Part shown: one piece after another, positions 11,213-23,654 of the stretch | Position numbering within the stretch: position 1 is the stretch's first letter | Layout: each line of letters starts with the position of its first letter | Origin: Spinacia oleracea | Taxonomy: Eukaryota; Streptophyta; Magnoliopsida; Caryophyllales; Amaranthaceae | Length of the DNA: 64,000 nt | Assembly: GCF_020520425.1 (NCBI RefSeq) | Contig: NC_079490.1 | Location: 37,654,723 to 37,718,722 of the forward strand | Direction: 5' to 3' | The notes under the pieces: model-generated | What the model was told of the DNA's origin: nothing | What the model saw: only the letters and a program-made list of their open reading frames with translations | Database searches by the model: none | Program-made: the position numbers and the translations under genes

Positions 11213-12057
11213 GGACAAGTGTGCATTTCCTAATTCCTTTGTCGCTCGATGCTTGCTCTTGAACATAAGGTAAGAGTTGTCATCCTTATTATGTCCAGAG
11301 GTGTTCCTCGGTTTCAGAGTTCAACTGATCAAATAAACAGATAATCATAGCCTATGATTCATCCGAGCACGGCCATGCATTTCACAGTTTCTAGCTCTCC
11401 GAGTGGCCTTGTACAACTTTTAAGCATCTCTTCCCGATTTATGGGAGGACAATCCCAATCTTGCGATCTTGAGATTAGACTTCGTTTGATAGGTGATTAC
11501 CTGAGCGTTGCCTTTATAGCCTCCTTTTACGGTGCGACGGTTGGTCAACGTCAAAGCAACCAGTTCTCAAACAAGTAATCTCAAATCACTCAGGTATTGA
11601 GGATTTAGTGTCTAATAATTTAATGAAATTTACTTATGACAGACTTTCATCTCTTACAGTAAAGTTTCATAGGTCTTGTCCGATACTAGTCTTCCCAAAG
11701 TAAGTATCTATGCAAATGATTATGACATTGCCATGTCCACATAGTTCAAGAAACAGAACTACTAGTCATCTTGCATTCTAATCGTCTAACGTTTTCTATG
11801 CGTCCAATTTTATAGAAAACTCCGATTAGGGACCATTTTCAACCTTTGACATTCAAGTTCACTTGATAGACATTTCTTAGTCACAGGACTGGTCCTGACA
11901 GTCTATCTTGAATATATCGTCAAGTTGAAGGGACTCATCATTTAATAAACCACAAATTAAATGGAAAAATGAATTCCTTTCATTTATTGTGAATGATTAA
12001 CCAATAATGTTTTACAAAGATTTAAACTCTAAAACTTTAAAACATTAAACAGAGACA

Positions 12058-15000
12058 TCAAAGCCATTCTCCAATATGCTTGATTCCCATAGCTGCAGTG
12101 TGCGAGTTGTGCTTCGCTTGCGGCAGAGGTTTAGTTAATGGATCTGATATGTTGTCATCAGTTCCAATTTTGCTTATCTCGACTTCTTTTCTTTCAACGA
12201 ACTCTCGTAGAAGGTGAAATCTACGAAGTACATGCTTGACTCTCTGGTGGTGTCTAGGCTCTTTTGCCTGTGCAATAGCTCCGTTATTATCACAATACAG
12301 GGCTATTGGTCCTTTAATGGAGGGGACTACACCAAGTTCTCCTATGAACTTCCTTAGCCATATAGCTTCCTTTGCTGCTTCATGTGCAGCAATGTACTCC
12401 GCTTCAGTTGTAGAATCCGCAATGGTGCTTTGCTTAGCACTTTTCCAGCTTACTGCTCCTCCGTTGAGGCAGAAGACAAACCCAGACTGTGATCTGAAAT
12501 CATCTTTGTCGGTTTGGAAACTTGCGTCCGTATAGCCTTTAACAATTAATTCATCATCTCCACCATAGACCAGGAAGTCATCTTTGTGCCTTTTCAGGTA
12601 CTTCAGAATATTCTTAGCAGCAGTCCAATGCGCCTCTCCTGGGTCTGACTGGTATCTGCTCGTAGCACTGAGTGCGTACGCAACATCCGGGCGTGTACAT
12701 ATCATAGCATACATTATTGAACTAATCAATGATGCATATGGAATCCCATTCATTCGTCTACGCTCATCAAGTGTTTTTGGGCACTGAGTCTTGCTTAGAG
12801 TCATTCCATGAGACATGGGTAGGTAGCCTCGCTTGGAGTCCGCCATCTTGAACCTATCAAGCACCTTATTGATATAAGTGCTTTGACTAAGTCCAATCAT
12901 CTTTTTAGATCTATCTCTGTAAATCTTGATGCCCAATATGTACTGTGCTTCTCCTAGATCCTTCATCGAAAAACATTTCCCAAGCCAAATCTTGACAGAG
13001 TTCAACATAGGAATGTCATTTCCGATAAGCAATATGTCGTCGACATATAATACTAGGAAAGCAATTTTGCTCCCACTGACCTTCTTGTATACACAAGATT
13101 CGTCCGCGTTCTTGATGAAACCAAAGTCACTGACTGCTTCATCAAAACGTATATTCCAGCTCCTGGATGCCTGCTTCAATCCGTAGATTGACTTCTTTAG
13201 CTTGCATACCTTTTTAGCATTCTTTGGATCCTCAAAACCTTCAGGCTGTGTCATAAACACAGTTTCTGTTAAAACGCCGTTTAAGAAAGCAGTTTTGACA
13301 TCCATCTGCCATATTTCGTAATCGTAATATGCAGCGATTGCTAACATTATTCGAATAGACTTTAGCATTGCAACTGGTGAAAAGGTTTCATCGTAATCCA
13401 CACCGTGGACTTGCCTGTAACCTTTTGCAACCAATCTAGCTTTGAAAACTTCAAGTTTCCCATCCTTGTCCTTTTTCAGTTTGAAAACCCATTTGCTTCC
13501 AATGGCTTGGTAGCCATCTGGCAAATCGACCAAATCCCATACTTGGTTTTCAGACATGGAGTCTAATTCAGATTGCATGGCTTCTTGCCATTGCTTGGAG
13601 CTAGGGCTCGTCATAGCTTGCTTGTAAGTCGCAGGTTCATCACTTTCAAGTAATAGAACGTCATAGCTCTCGTTCGTCAAAATACCTAAGTACCTTTCCG
13701 GTTGAGATCTATATCTTTGCGATCTACGCGGGGTAACATTTCTAGATTGACCATGATTCTCACCAGATTCTTCTAAAGATCTCTGAGTTTCATCCTGAAT
13801 GTCATCTTGAGCATTCTCTAGAGTTTGTTGTTCGACTCGAATTTCTTCGAGGTCTACTTTTCTCCCACTTGTCATTTTGGAAATGTGATCCTTCTCCAAA
13901 AAGACACCATCTCGAGCAACAAACACCTTGTTCTCAGATGTATTGTAGAAGTAATACCCCTTTGTTTCCTTTGGATAGCCCACAAGGATACATTTGTCAG
14001 ATTTTGGATGAAGTTTGTCTGAAATTAATCGTTTGACGTATACTTCACATCCCCAAATCTTAAGAAAAGACACATTTGGAGGCTTTCCAAACCATAATTC
14101 GTATGGAGTCTTTTCGACAGCTTTAGACGGAGCTCTATTTATAGTGAGTGCAGCTGTATTTAGTGCATGTCCCCAAAATTCTAATGGAAGTTCGGCCTGA
14201 CCCATCATTGACCTGACCATGTCTAGCAAGGTTCTGTTCCTCCGTTCTGACACACCGTTCCATTGTGGTGTTCCAGGAGGAGTCAATTCTGATAGAATTC
14301 CACATTCTTTCAGATGGTCATCAAATTCATAGCTCAGATATTCACCGCCTCTATCAGACCGCAGTGCCTTGATCTTCTTGCCTAATTGATTCTCTACTTC
14401 ACTCTGAAATTCCTTGAATTTGTCAAAGGATTCAGACTTATGCTTCATTAGGTAGACATAACCATACCTACTGAAGTCATCAGTGAAAGTGATAAAGTAG
14501 CTGAAACCACCTCTAGCATTTGTACTCATTGGTCCACATACATCTGTATGGATTAAACCCAATAGTTCATTTGCTCTTTCTCCAACTTTAGAGAAAGGTT
14601 GCTTTGTCATTTTGCCAAGTAAACATGATTCGCATTTACCATAATCCTCTAAGTCAAATGGTTCTAGAATTCCTTCCCTTTGAAGTCTTTCTAAGCGTTT
14701 CAAGTTTATATGGCCTAATCGACAATGCCACAGATAGGTGAGATCTGAATCATCCTTTTTGGCCTTTTTGGTATTTATGTTATATACTTGTTTGTCGTGA
14801 TCTAATAAATAAAGTCCATTGACTAATCTAGCAGATCCATAAAACATCTCTTTAAAATAAAACGAACAACTATTGTCTTTTATTATAAAGGAAAATCCCT
14901 TAGCATCTAAGCAAGAAACTGAAATGATGTTTTTAGTAAGACTTGGAACATGGAAACATTCTTCCAGTTCCAAAACTAGCCCGGAGGGCAACGACAAATA

Positions 15001-16044
15001 GTAAGTTCCTACAGCTAATGCAGCAATCCGTGCTCCATTTCCCACTCGTAGGTCGACTTCACCCTTGCTTAACTTTCTACTTCTTCTTAGTCCCTGTGGA
15101 TTGGAACATAAGTGTGAGCCACAACCTGTATCTAATACCCAAGAAGTTGAATTAGCAAGTATACAGTCTATAACGAAAATACCTGAAGATGGAACGACTG
15201 TTCCGTTCTTCTGATCTTCCTTTAGCTTTGGACATTCTCTTTTGTAATGGCCTATTCCATCACAATAAAGACAGCTTGATGTGGACTTGTCCTGCTTTGA
15301 TTTAGCATTGCCCTTGGACTTTCCACCTTTCTTGAATGGTCTCTTTCTAGCCTTGAGTAAATCTTTGGCTTCACAGTCCAGTACTATTTCAGCCTTTCTG
15401 ACAAGGTGAATAAATTCTGCAACTGTTTCTTCTCTTGGTTCACTTAGGTATTGTTGCTTGAAGCGACCAAACCCACTGTGTAGTGAATTGAGCAAGACAG
15501 AGACTGCCATCCTTTCGCTTATTGGTGTTCCTAGTAGACTTAGGCGATCAAAATATGAACACATAAGTTCCACATGGAACCTCAGTGGGACGCCTACCCT
15601 CTGTTTAGTGCGAAGGAGCTGAACATGTGTTTCTTGGACCTCCATCCTATAACACCTGTTGGGAGAACTAACCTTTAGACCAGACATTGATTCAATCAAC
15701 TCATGGACGTTCAGGTCCCTGTCCTCCGTACTTCCACGACAGATATCCCTCAGATTCTTGATGAGCGTAAAAGGTTCATAGGCTACAAACCTTCTAGCCC
15801 AATCATCAGGGATATTGTTCAGCATGAGACTCATAACCTTTTTGAGATCCGCATCCCAGGCGTAAAATCTCTCAGGGGTCATGTCTCTGGCATAGTAGCT
15901 TGGCATGGGATGTGATAGTACATACTCAAGTCCATTGAGTTTGACTATTTCAACTAGCTTAGCTTCCCATTCAAGAAAATTTGTCAGGTTCAGCTTGACC
16001 ATAAGCTCAGAACCCATGATGATGTTTTGATTGTTGTTTGCCAT
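12058..16044 (-). CDS. Ty1-copia gag-pol polyprotein, apparently intact
   Basis: A single 1328-aa ORF, read from MANNNQNIIM (an upstream in-frame Met at 16086 is less likely, being in a hydrophobic leader without gag similarity). Gag occupies about 1-250, with the CCHC knuckle CLYCDGIGHYKREC near 259-272. The protease motif WVLDTGCGSH is near 303. The integrase zinc-binding region starts HCRLGHINLKRL and its catalytic region includes HTDVCGPM and SDRGGEY. RT has WQMDVKTAFLNG and YVDDILL (about 999-1005). RNase H includes GYTDASFQ and STTEAEYIAAHEA. All hallmark motifs are present with no stop or frameshift. Together with near-identical LTRs this makes the element a candidate for current activity. 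There is no separate env-like ORF. Confidence 0.95.
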   Translation of the reverse strand: MANNNQNIIMGSELMVKLNLTNFLEWEAKLVEIVKLNGLEYVLSHPMPSYYARDMTPERFYAWDADLKKVMSLMLNNIPDDWARRFVAYEPFTLIKNLRDICRGSTEDRDLNVHELIESMSGLKVSSPNRCYRMEVQETHVQLLRTKQRVGVPLRFHVELMCSYFDRLSLLGTPISERMAVSVLLNSLHSGFGRFKQQYLSEPREETVAEFIHLVRKAEIVLDCEAKDLLKARKRPFKKGGKSKGNAKSKQDKSTSSCLYCDGIGHYKRECPKLKEDQKNGTVVPSSGIFVIDCILANSTSWVLDTGCGSHLCSNPQGLRRSRKLSKGEVDLRVGNGARIAALAVGTYYLSLPSGLVLELEECFHVPSLTKNIISVSCLDAKGFSFIIKDNSCSFYFKEMFYGSARLVNGLYLLDHDKQVYNINTKKAKKDDSDLTYLWHCRLGHINLKRLERLQREGILEPFDLEDYGKCESCLLGKMTKQPFSKVGERANELLGLIHTDVCGPMSTNARGGFSYFITFTDDFSRYGYVYLMKHKSESFDKFKEFQSEVENQLGKKIKALRSDRGGEYLSYEFDDHLKECGILSELTPPGTPQWNGVSERRNRTLLDMVRSMMGQAELPLEFWGHALNTAALTINRAPSKAVEKTPYELWFGKPPNVSFLKIWGCEVYVKRLISDKLHPKSDKCILVGYPKETKGYYFYNTSENKVFVARDGVFLEKDHISKMTSGRKVDLEEIRVEQQTLENAQDDIQDETQRSLEESGENHGQSRNVTPRRSQRYRSQPERYLGILTNESYDVLLLESDEPATYKQAMTSPSSKQWQEAMQSELDSMSENQVWDLVDLPDGYQAIGSKWVFKLKKDKDGKLEVFKARLVAKGYRQVHGVDYDETFSPVAMLKSIRIMLAIAAYYDYEIWQMDVKTAFLNGVLTETVFMTQPEGFEDPKNAKKVCKLKKSIYGLKQASRSWNIRFDEAVSDFGFIKNADESCVYKKVSGSKIAFLVLYVDDILLIGNDIPMLNSVKIWLGKCFSMKDLGEAQYILGIKIYRDRSKKMIGLSQSTYINKVLDRFKMADSKRGYLPMSHGMTLSKTQCPKTLDERRRMNGIPYASLISSIMYAMICTRPDVAYALSATSRYQSDPGEAHWTAAKNILKYLKRHKDDFLVYGGDDELIVKGYTDASFQTDKDDFRSQSGFVFCLNGGAVSWKSAKQSTIADSTTEAEYIAAHEAAKEAIWLRKFIGELGVVPSIKGPIALYCDNNGAIAQAKEPRHHQRVKHVLRRFHLLREFVERKEVEISKIGTDDNISDPLTKPLPQAKHNSHTAAMGIKHIGEWL

Positions 16045-17464
16045 ATTAAAACTACAATTGAAAAGAATAAACAAATAAATAACCATTCACAGTTTCTCTT
16101 AATAAACTTAAATTCTAGCATACATGCATAATTCAATGTTTATTAAGCATTTTATTCAAGTTATGTGTTCCGGCAGGTGTGAATAAAATGATTCCAAGAT
16201 CCTAAAATCATTGAAGAACTAAGCACAGTTTGTCGACTTAATCCTAGAACATCTTAGGTAAGCAAAAGCCTTTTGCTAATAGTCTAGAAACTATTCTTGG
16301 TTGATAGGTACGTCTAAGAACTTATTAGGTAAACCTATCGAATTTGCCACGACATAAAAGGACTCCTTACTTATATCGTTGAGTTTCACCAAAACTAACA
16401 TGTACTCACAATTATTTGTGTACCTTGCCCCTTTAGGACCAATAAGTAACACCTCGCTGAGCGAAAACTATTACTAGATTGATGTAAAGGATATCCAAGC
16501 AAGTGTATATTTTGGCATGGCACCTTTTAACTCAATTTTTAAGTTTGGAACTTAAGGCTCTTACTATGTTGGTTAGATTTTAAGTGAACTAAAATCCTTA
16601 ATCATGCAACATAATCAAGCTTTTGATCTCATGCATTTTAAGACATATTTAAAACAATAAATAACTTAAAACATGCATAAGATATTTGTGATCTAGTATG
16701 GCACGACTTCATCTTGAAGCTTTGACTTCAAAGTCCGTCTTGAAAATCTCCGTGGGAGGCACCATTTTCTTCAAATAGGATAAGCTATAACTAATTACAA
16801 CTATTTGATGGTTCGCAGACCATATTTGAATTGAAAAATAACTTTGGTACTTTAGACCAATTACATTCAAATTAATGGTACGCAGACCATATTTTCTATC
16901 CTATTTGGGCCATACTAGTCACTTCATAACCTGCAAAACAGTACATATACAATATATACCATTCACCCATTCATTATCATGAATGGCCCACATAGCTGGT
17001 TAGTAAAACACATTATGCATCACGTAAACATTTGCAGCAATTAATCAAGGGCACCAATAATCTACCAATTATTCAGTCCTTATTAATTCTAATCAAGTTG
17101 TTTTAACCTTAAGGATTTGTAGACCTAATCAAGAGTTTATGACTAAAAAGCGCTCCCACTTAAACCAATAAATTCATATGCTTTACCAATTTTAAACATA
17201 AAAATGTATTTCTAGTCTAACCGGAAACATACAAATTTAATTAAAATTTAAAGCTCATATCAATTTATAATTGAATCCAAAAATTTAATTCAATTTCAGT
17301 CGTATTTAAATTAATTCATGATTTTAATTTTAGTAAAATAATTAGAATAAATAACATTTATTATAATTATAATATTCAAAATTAAAATCCAAGAAAATAA
17401 TTCAAATTATTAATTTTAAAATTAATTAAAATTACGTGAACTGAAATTTTCAAATTAAACATTC

Positions 17465-18062
17465 AAAACGATCTAATCGTAACGCAAACACCCTACGCGT
17501 TGCACGCCCATGGGCCGTACGCACACAGCCATTGCTGGCCATGTGCGCGCAGCCCATGCGCTCGTCGCATAGCTGCTGCTTCCCTATCGCAAGCCTCCGC
17601 ACGCACTGATGCTCGCTGCGCGCGCCAGCGCTCATCGCACGCGAGCTATCGCTCGCAGTGCGTGCGCGCGACATCGCTCGCTGGGCGCGCGACATCGCTC
17701 GCTGGGCGCGCGAGCCATCGCTCGCTGGGGCGCGACATCGCTCGCTGGGCGGGCGACATCGCGCGCTGTGCGCCCGAGTAATGCTGGGCGCAGCGCTCGT
17801 GGCACGCGAGCTTGCGCTCGCTGCGCGCGAGGCTGCGCGCCCTTGTGCGAGGCAGCGCGCGTTGTGGCGCAGCTCGCTTGCTGCCCACACGCGACTGCCT
17901 TGGCTCGCCCTTCGCCCATGCCCATTCGTTCATTGCTTGTGGCACACGACACAAGGCAGGGCTGCTGCCTTGTGCTCGTGCACTACGCCCTTGCTCATTG
18001 CATTCGTGCCGCACGGGCGACGAGCTCCCTTGCTCGTCGTCGCATGCCCGCATTATACAACA
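17465..18062 (-). repeat. GC-rich island with ~21-bp tandem units in the copia leader
   Basis: A 600-bp GC-rich block in otherwise very AT-rich leader. Its core (about 17660-17775) has about five units of the type GCGCGACATCGCTCGCTGG. Overlapping open frames on both strands are Ala/Arg-rich and arise from GC content and periodicity. The related element has an equivalent but reshuffled block at 25745-26290. Confidence 0.8.
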
Positions 18063-18829
18063 CCCCTTAAGGGTAACACGAAGCGTCCATTGCTTCGTGC
18101 GTGCAAGTTTTATGAACGAATCGCATAAAAATTTAAAATTTATATTTAAAATTAATGACAAATTAATAAATAATATTAATTTCATAATTTTAGGGCGAAA
18201 AATCGAAAATTTATTATCCAATTGATTTCCGATTGTTATGGATTCAAGTCTAGGTCATAAAAATTTAAAATTTATCGTAAATTTACAATTTTTATGGTGG
18301 TTTTTAATCATAGGTTTCTAATTAAATTACAATTAATTATGAAAATCAAATTAATTCTAAATTATTCTAATTTTCAACAAATTAATCATAATTACAAATT
18401 AGATTGCATAATTAACAAGACTAGGCATTCAAACTTGTTAAACATATGCAGTAGGTCAATCAAAAATTCAAGATTTATCAACAAGAATCGCAAATATTTA
18501 ATTTAACATCTTAAATTTACGAAATTTTGCATTCGAAAAACTAAAACCTTCGAAAAGTCATAGTTAGGCTTCGAATTTGAGAATTCTGGGTTCGGCAGAA
18601 AAACACTAATTTTGTCAAAATTTTAGAATGCCTTTTACATGCGGAATTGACACAAAAATCACTCAATTCGGATGAGTAACGAAGAAACTGCCGAAAAACT
18701 GCGTACGTATAATTAAATAAACGCAATTTGCAATTAATTAACAATTACGAAAATTAATCACCCCTTTTAATTCTTGCAAATTTGTAATATTTAACCATGT
18801 TCATGCAATTTAGATTATGAAAATAATAA

Positions 18830-18845
18830 GGGGCTCTGATACCAC
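18830..18845 (-). promoter_or_regulatory. Primer-binding site of element 2
   Basis: Immediately inside the 5' LTR the minus strand reads GTGGTATCAGAGCCCC. TGGTATCAGAGC is the standard complement to the 3' end of plant initiator tRNA-Met. Confidence 0.88.
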
Positions 18846-20214
18846 TGTTAGGTTATGATTCATATGACAGTTCATAAATCATGCGGAAAAACCATAAAGC
18901 CAGGAAACATATTATTTACACATAATCATTTAGCATAGTTTAGATGCATACTCTTTGTTGCGTGCCTTCCCTAGCTGCGCCCGAACCGAACAAGAACAAG
19001 TCTTTAGGACTCCAAGTGTCGTCCCTCCGTAGATAGTCCACAGCACGTCCGGATCCGCCTTAAGATTGACCAACTAGAATCGCCCTTAAGGTTCTAATAT
19101 TTTCGGTTAGGTAGGCAAGAATATTGGCTGATTTTTCTGCTTAAAAATCTTAGTTTTGAATACTTAAAACTTGTTGTATAAATAATGACCCCTAGGCCTT
19201 TATTTATAGAGTTATGGAAAAGGAATCGTAATCCTAGTAGGATACGAATTAATTGAAATTAGAATCCTACATGAATTCTATTTAATTAATTTATCCAATA
19301 GGAATAGAAATTTAATCATACACTGACTCTTGTAGATTTAGGAATCACGCATGAGCACAAACTCACACACACACGGCAGCCACAAGGGCTGCCCATGCGC
19401 GTGCGAGCAGCAGCCCACGCAGCGCGGCCCACGCATCCGTGGCCTTGGCGCGCGCTGGGCCTGCCTTGCGGTAGGCCTGGGCGCTGCCTTGGCTGCGCGC
19501 GTGCTTGCTGGGCGATGGCCCGGCTTCGTGCTGGGCCTTCGTCCGGCAGGCCTCGTCCGATGCTAATTCGTACGATACGCTTCCGATTAAATTTCCAGTT
19601 CCGGAATTTATTTCCGATACGAACAATATTTAATATTTCCGATTCCGGAATTAATTTCCGTTTCGAACAAATATTTAATATTTCCGTTTCCGGAATTATT
19701 TTCCGATTCCGGTAATATTTCCGATTCTGACAATATTTCCGTTTCCGGCAATATTTCCGATTCTGGTAATATTTCCATTTCCAATAATATTTTCCGATAC
19801 GTACCATGTTTCCGTTTCCGGCAACATCTACGACTTGGATAATATTCATATTTCCGATACGATCCATATTTCCGTTTCCGGCAATATCATCGTTTCCGGA
19901 GTATTCATTTCTTGCCTGTGACGATCTTAGCTCCCACTGAAACCAAGATCCGTCGGTTCCGAATATTCATAGATGGAGTATTTAATGCCATTAAATACTT
20001 GATCCGTTTACGTACTATTTGTGTGACCCTACGGGTTCAGTCAAGAGTAAGCTGTGGATTAATATCATTAATTCCACTTGAACTGAAGCGGCCTCTAGCT
20101 AGGCATTCAGCTCACTTGATCTCACTGAATTATTAACTTGTTAATTAATACTGAACCGCATTTATTAGACTTAACATAGAATGCATACTTGGACCAAGGG
20201 CATTATTTCCTTCA
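18846..20214 (-). repeat. 5' LTR of copia element 2
   Basis: 1369 bp, collinear with the 3' LTR and differing at one position that I can see. Its TATA box is at 19201-19208 (minus). Confidence 0.95.
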
Positions 20215-23200
20215 TATGGTTCATTTAAAAATGGAGAGTTTGTAGTAGTTAATTGTTTTTTGCAGCATAATCACCCTCTTAGCCCCGAATGTAGCCGAAT
20301 GATGGTTAATTACAGGAGCATTGCCTTTGATAGGCTAATGATAAATGATAAGGGGGGTGTGAGCTTGAGTAGAAACTTTGGTACTCAGCTTATTGAAAAA
20401 GGTGGTTTTGATAATATTACGTTTAACAAAAGGGATGTTAGGAACGCCATAGCTGTTGAACGCCGTAAAACAATGTTCGAGGAAGGAGATGCTGCCAGTC
20501 TTGAAAAGTATTTCAAATCACAACGAGAATTGAATAGCGATTTTTATAGCTCTATGCAACAAGATGAAGAAGGCATTTTAAAGAATGCATTCTGGTCCGA
20601 CGCGCGTAGCAGAGGAACTTGCAAATACTTCGGGGATGTGATTAGTTTCGACACCACCTTTTCTAGCAATAGGTACGCAAGCATAATGGTTTTGTTAATT
20701 TGGTATACTCTAACTTTTTTTGTAATATACGTGATGAACTGTTGGCACCAGCCCTACATATTCCTGTACTACCCCTTGTTGGTCCCGAGGGACGGAGGAG
20801 GCTAGGTTAGCCGAAATTAGGATGTGTTAATGGTTAATGTGTTGGTTGTGTTGTTATAAGTACGTGTGTTTCTATTTTGTTTATATTTATGCATGTTTGT
20901 TTGCATGCTGATTATCACTAACGTTAATCAAATATGTGTTCATTTTTATTATCATTTCTTATATAATTGTTTATGTGGTAGTGTATTCATGATGATTATA
21001 TTACATTAATTAAGTTTTTCAATCAAGCAGGTATCGCATGCCATTTGCCCCATTTGTTGGCGTCAACCACCATGGGAAGTCGATTGTATTCGTTGCCGCT
21101 TTAATCTCACATGAAGATACTGAAACTTTTGTTTGGGTTTTTGAGGAATGGTTGAAGTGCATGGGAAAGCCTTCGAAGGGCATTTTAACCGATCAAGACA
21201 AGGCAATCGGTAAGGCAATAAGCAAAGTTTTCCCAGGTGTTCCACACCGGCTTTGTTTGTGGCACGTGCTACAGAATGCCTCTCGGAACCTTGGCAAGCT
21301 TGCTGAATGGAAAAGCATTGATACACTTATTAGAACGGCCGTTCATGATATGCTCGATCCCGCGGAGTTTGACGAGGCATGGTGTCTTGTGATGGACACA
21401 TATAATCAACGTAAGGGGTGGATGTTGGATGCGTACGAAAACCGTCGACATTGGGCACCAGCCTACAATAGAGGCCAATTTTGGGCCGGAATGCAATGTC
21501 ATCTACACAGCGAAGTGAAGGTATGAATCGTTACTTCAAAACTCAAGTAGACCTAGAATGTGGTTTATTGCAGTTCATTAAAAACTATGAGTTTTGTATG
21601 AATATAAAGGCAGAGGAAGAAAAGGAGGATAATTTTGATTGTATAGATAAGCCTCCACAAATTGATGTTGACAAGAGTGTGTTAGCCGAGTAAGTTTTCC
21701 ATAAGGTGTACACCAACGAGATGTTTGCTGATATTGTGTGTGAGCGTAAAGGTTTAACCCACACAAATGTTACCAAAATTGATGCAAGATCACTTTTGTT
21801 GTATAGAGCTGACGAGAAACTGACCTCCCCTCATTGGAGGAAACGGTTCAAAAGCTACAGTGTTAGAGTTGATAAGGTTAAAGGAGAGCTAAGTTGTTCA
21901 TGTCAGTTGTTTGAATTTAGAGGTATTCTATGTAGGCATATACTGAAAGCCATGGATGTGGAGGATTTTCAATTTATACCGGAAAAATATATGCTAGATA
22001 GATGGAGGAAGCAAGTTAGGTCTTATGAGAGCTTGAGGGTTTCATTCTATGATCCGGAGGAATCAAGACGGCTAGAAAAAGCTAAAGAGCTATCTTTAAG
22101 GCACAATTATTTGAAAGAATTGGCCATGCATAATGATGTTGCATACAAGCTGTATACGGAAGCTACTGATATTGTTAGGCTCAAAATGGAGGATGCGGTG
22201 GGTATTCGAAAAACGGGTGACCAAGGTGATACGTCTATTATGTGGTGGGATCCAGAAGCACGTAATGTGTTTGGTCGTCGTAGGTTAAGGCCAAGAGAGT
22301 GTAACGAGCGCGCTCTAAAAAGGACGGTTCAACCGGTTCAAGCTGATGTTATCAAAACCCCGGTTGATAAGAGGCATGTTGGTAGGCCAAAGAAAGGACC
22401 TTGTTCAATTTACGACAAATCTAAGAAGAAACAAGCATGTACGCACGCTGAGATTGCAGCCAATGAGGTACTTTTATGTCGTTTAATAAGTACTTTATTA
22501 GGTTATTATTTGAACCACTATAAGTTAATCAGGTTTACGCTCATTGTAGGAACTTATCGGGTCAATGTATGAGCATATTCCTAGCTACTGGGCTAGGCAA
22601 GAACATGCAAATAACGTCAACGATGAACGTGTGCATCCTTACTACAATGGACCTGTGCTAGAAGACATTCCCGAAAGTTCTCAAATTAATTTATCTGAAG
22701 ATATATCTCAAACTTTTGATTACGATACATACGAATGGCGTACACGACTTGGAGGTCGAATGACATTGTAGCTGCTCTTATGTTGTAATTGATTGAGATT
22801 GCTACGTATATGTTTTGGAGGTTTAGTTGTTGTAGCCGCTGGGAAAATAATAGTTTTTGTTTTTCCATTAAACCCATTTGTTGGGCAGTGTATTTTGTGA
22901 TGTTAATCCTAATCCATTTTGCACTGTTTTGAGTTCATGAACTCGTATCCTTTTTCGCTATCATTGAAGAATTGTCTAAAAAAAATTTCACACACATTTT
23001 TTTACGGTTTTTTCATGAAATGCCCTCGAGGTTTGAAGAAATTCACCAAATACCCCTGCACTTTTCATAATACACCAAATACCCCTAATTCAAAACTTAA
23101 TACACCAAATACCCTTGATGACTTCATCAACTCCTAATCAACCCAATTAACATATAATTAACTCAATTAATCCCTAATTAACTCCTATACTCAACCCACC

Positions 23201-23654
23201 CATTAACAAACCTAATTAACCTATCCAATAACCCAATAACCCACCCATTTATTTTCTCTCTTCCCTCCCTTCTGCCATTAACCACCACCGCCTTCATTGT
23301 CAGCTCCCTCCTTCTGCTTCCTTCCTTGTCTCGCAGCTCAGCTCAATCGAAGAAAAACCCGGTCATCCCTCTTCCTCTCTCCTCCCCTTTTTTTCTCCTC
23401 TGTATTCCACCGTTTACTGCACCACCGCTCACCGAGAAGTTGGTGCAACAAGGGATGATGTTGAGATTGCTGTTAGCTTCAAATTGGGTCGACACAAGAC
23501 AAATGGGTAATTTGAAATCCCGAATACATCGACGGTTGTACGTCGTCGATAACACCGGTTAGAGATGAGATGAGTTAGTCGCTGAAATCGCTGGTGAAGA
23601 TGAGAAGTTTATGGTCGTGGATGAGTCTTTGCGCTCAATTGGTGTACTAGTGTG

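Larger units (their letters stand above)
9825..20214 (-). mobile_element. Intact Ty1-copia LTR retrotransposon (element 2), minus orientation
   Basis: A 10,390-bp element with two 1369-bp LTRs, ends TG..CA, and a 5-bp target duplication TATGG (9820-9824 and 20215-20219). The order on the minus strand is 5' LTR, primer-binding site, a 2.8-kb leader with a GC-rich island, one gag-pol ORF, polypurine tract, 3' LTR. The protease-integrase-RT-RNase H order is copia-type. Comparing the LTRs by eye I find a single substitution (about 10346 versus 19367), so insertion is very recent. It lies within the FAR1-domain exon of the FRS gene. Confidence 0.95.
9486..22771 (+). pseudogene. FAR1-related sequence (FRS) gene, broken and split by a copia insertion
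   Basis: FRS proteins are plant transcription regulators derived from MULE transposases. The 5' part (9486-9824) encodes the start of a FAR1 DNA-binding domain: GMRFDSGF, then EFSEFCHRYAYNEGF after a 1-base frameshift near 9590, a TAG at 9640-9642, then RIRLKCKKG. The copia element at 9825-20214 interrupts it; deleting that element plus one TATGG copy rejoins VFVYG to SFKNGEFVVV in frame, leading to the QHNHPLSP motif. The MULE core follows: FGDVISFDTTF, an intron (20673-21030), YRMPFAPFVGVNHHGKS, GILTDQD and HRLCLWHVLQNA. A second frameshift lies near 21491-21497 (before MSSTQRSEGMNRYF), and an in-frame TAA at 21691. The SWIM finger CSCQLFEFRGILCRH lies at 21897-21941. The last intron is 22468-22549, and the C-terminus is ELIGSMYEHIPSYWARQ..GGRMTL. 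The point lesions indicate loss of function independent of the insertion. Confidence 0.88.

Noticed and set aside
16045-16086. Upstream Met for the copia polyprotein
   Set aside because: Adds a short hydrophobic stretch with no gag similarity; the MANNNQ start fits copia gag better.
17450-18225. Six overlapping Ala/Arg-rich open frames on both strands (and the equivalents at 25638-26325)
   Set aside because: High GC and ~21-bp periodicity leave all frames open; located in the untranslated retrotransposon leader.
23005-23250. CRISPR-like spaced repeats (ACACCAAATACCCCT)
   Set aside because: Imperfect short repeats within a MULE TIR in a plant genome; mirrored at the other end of the element.
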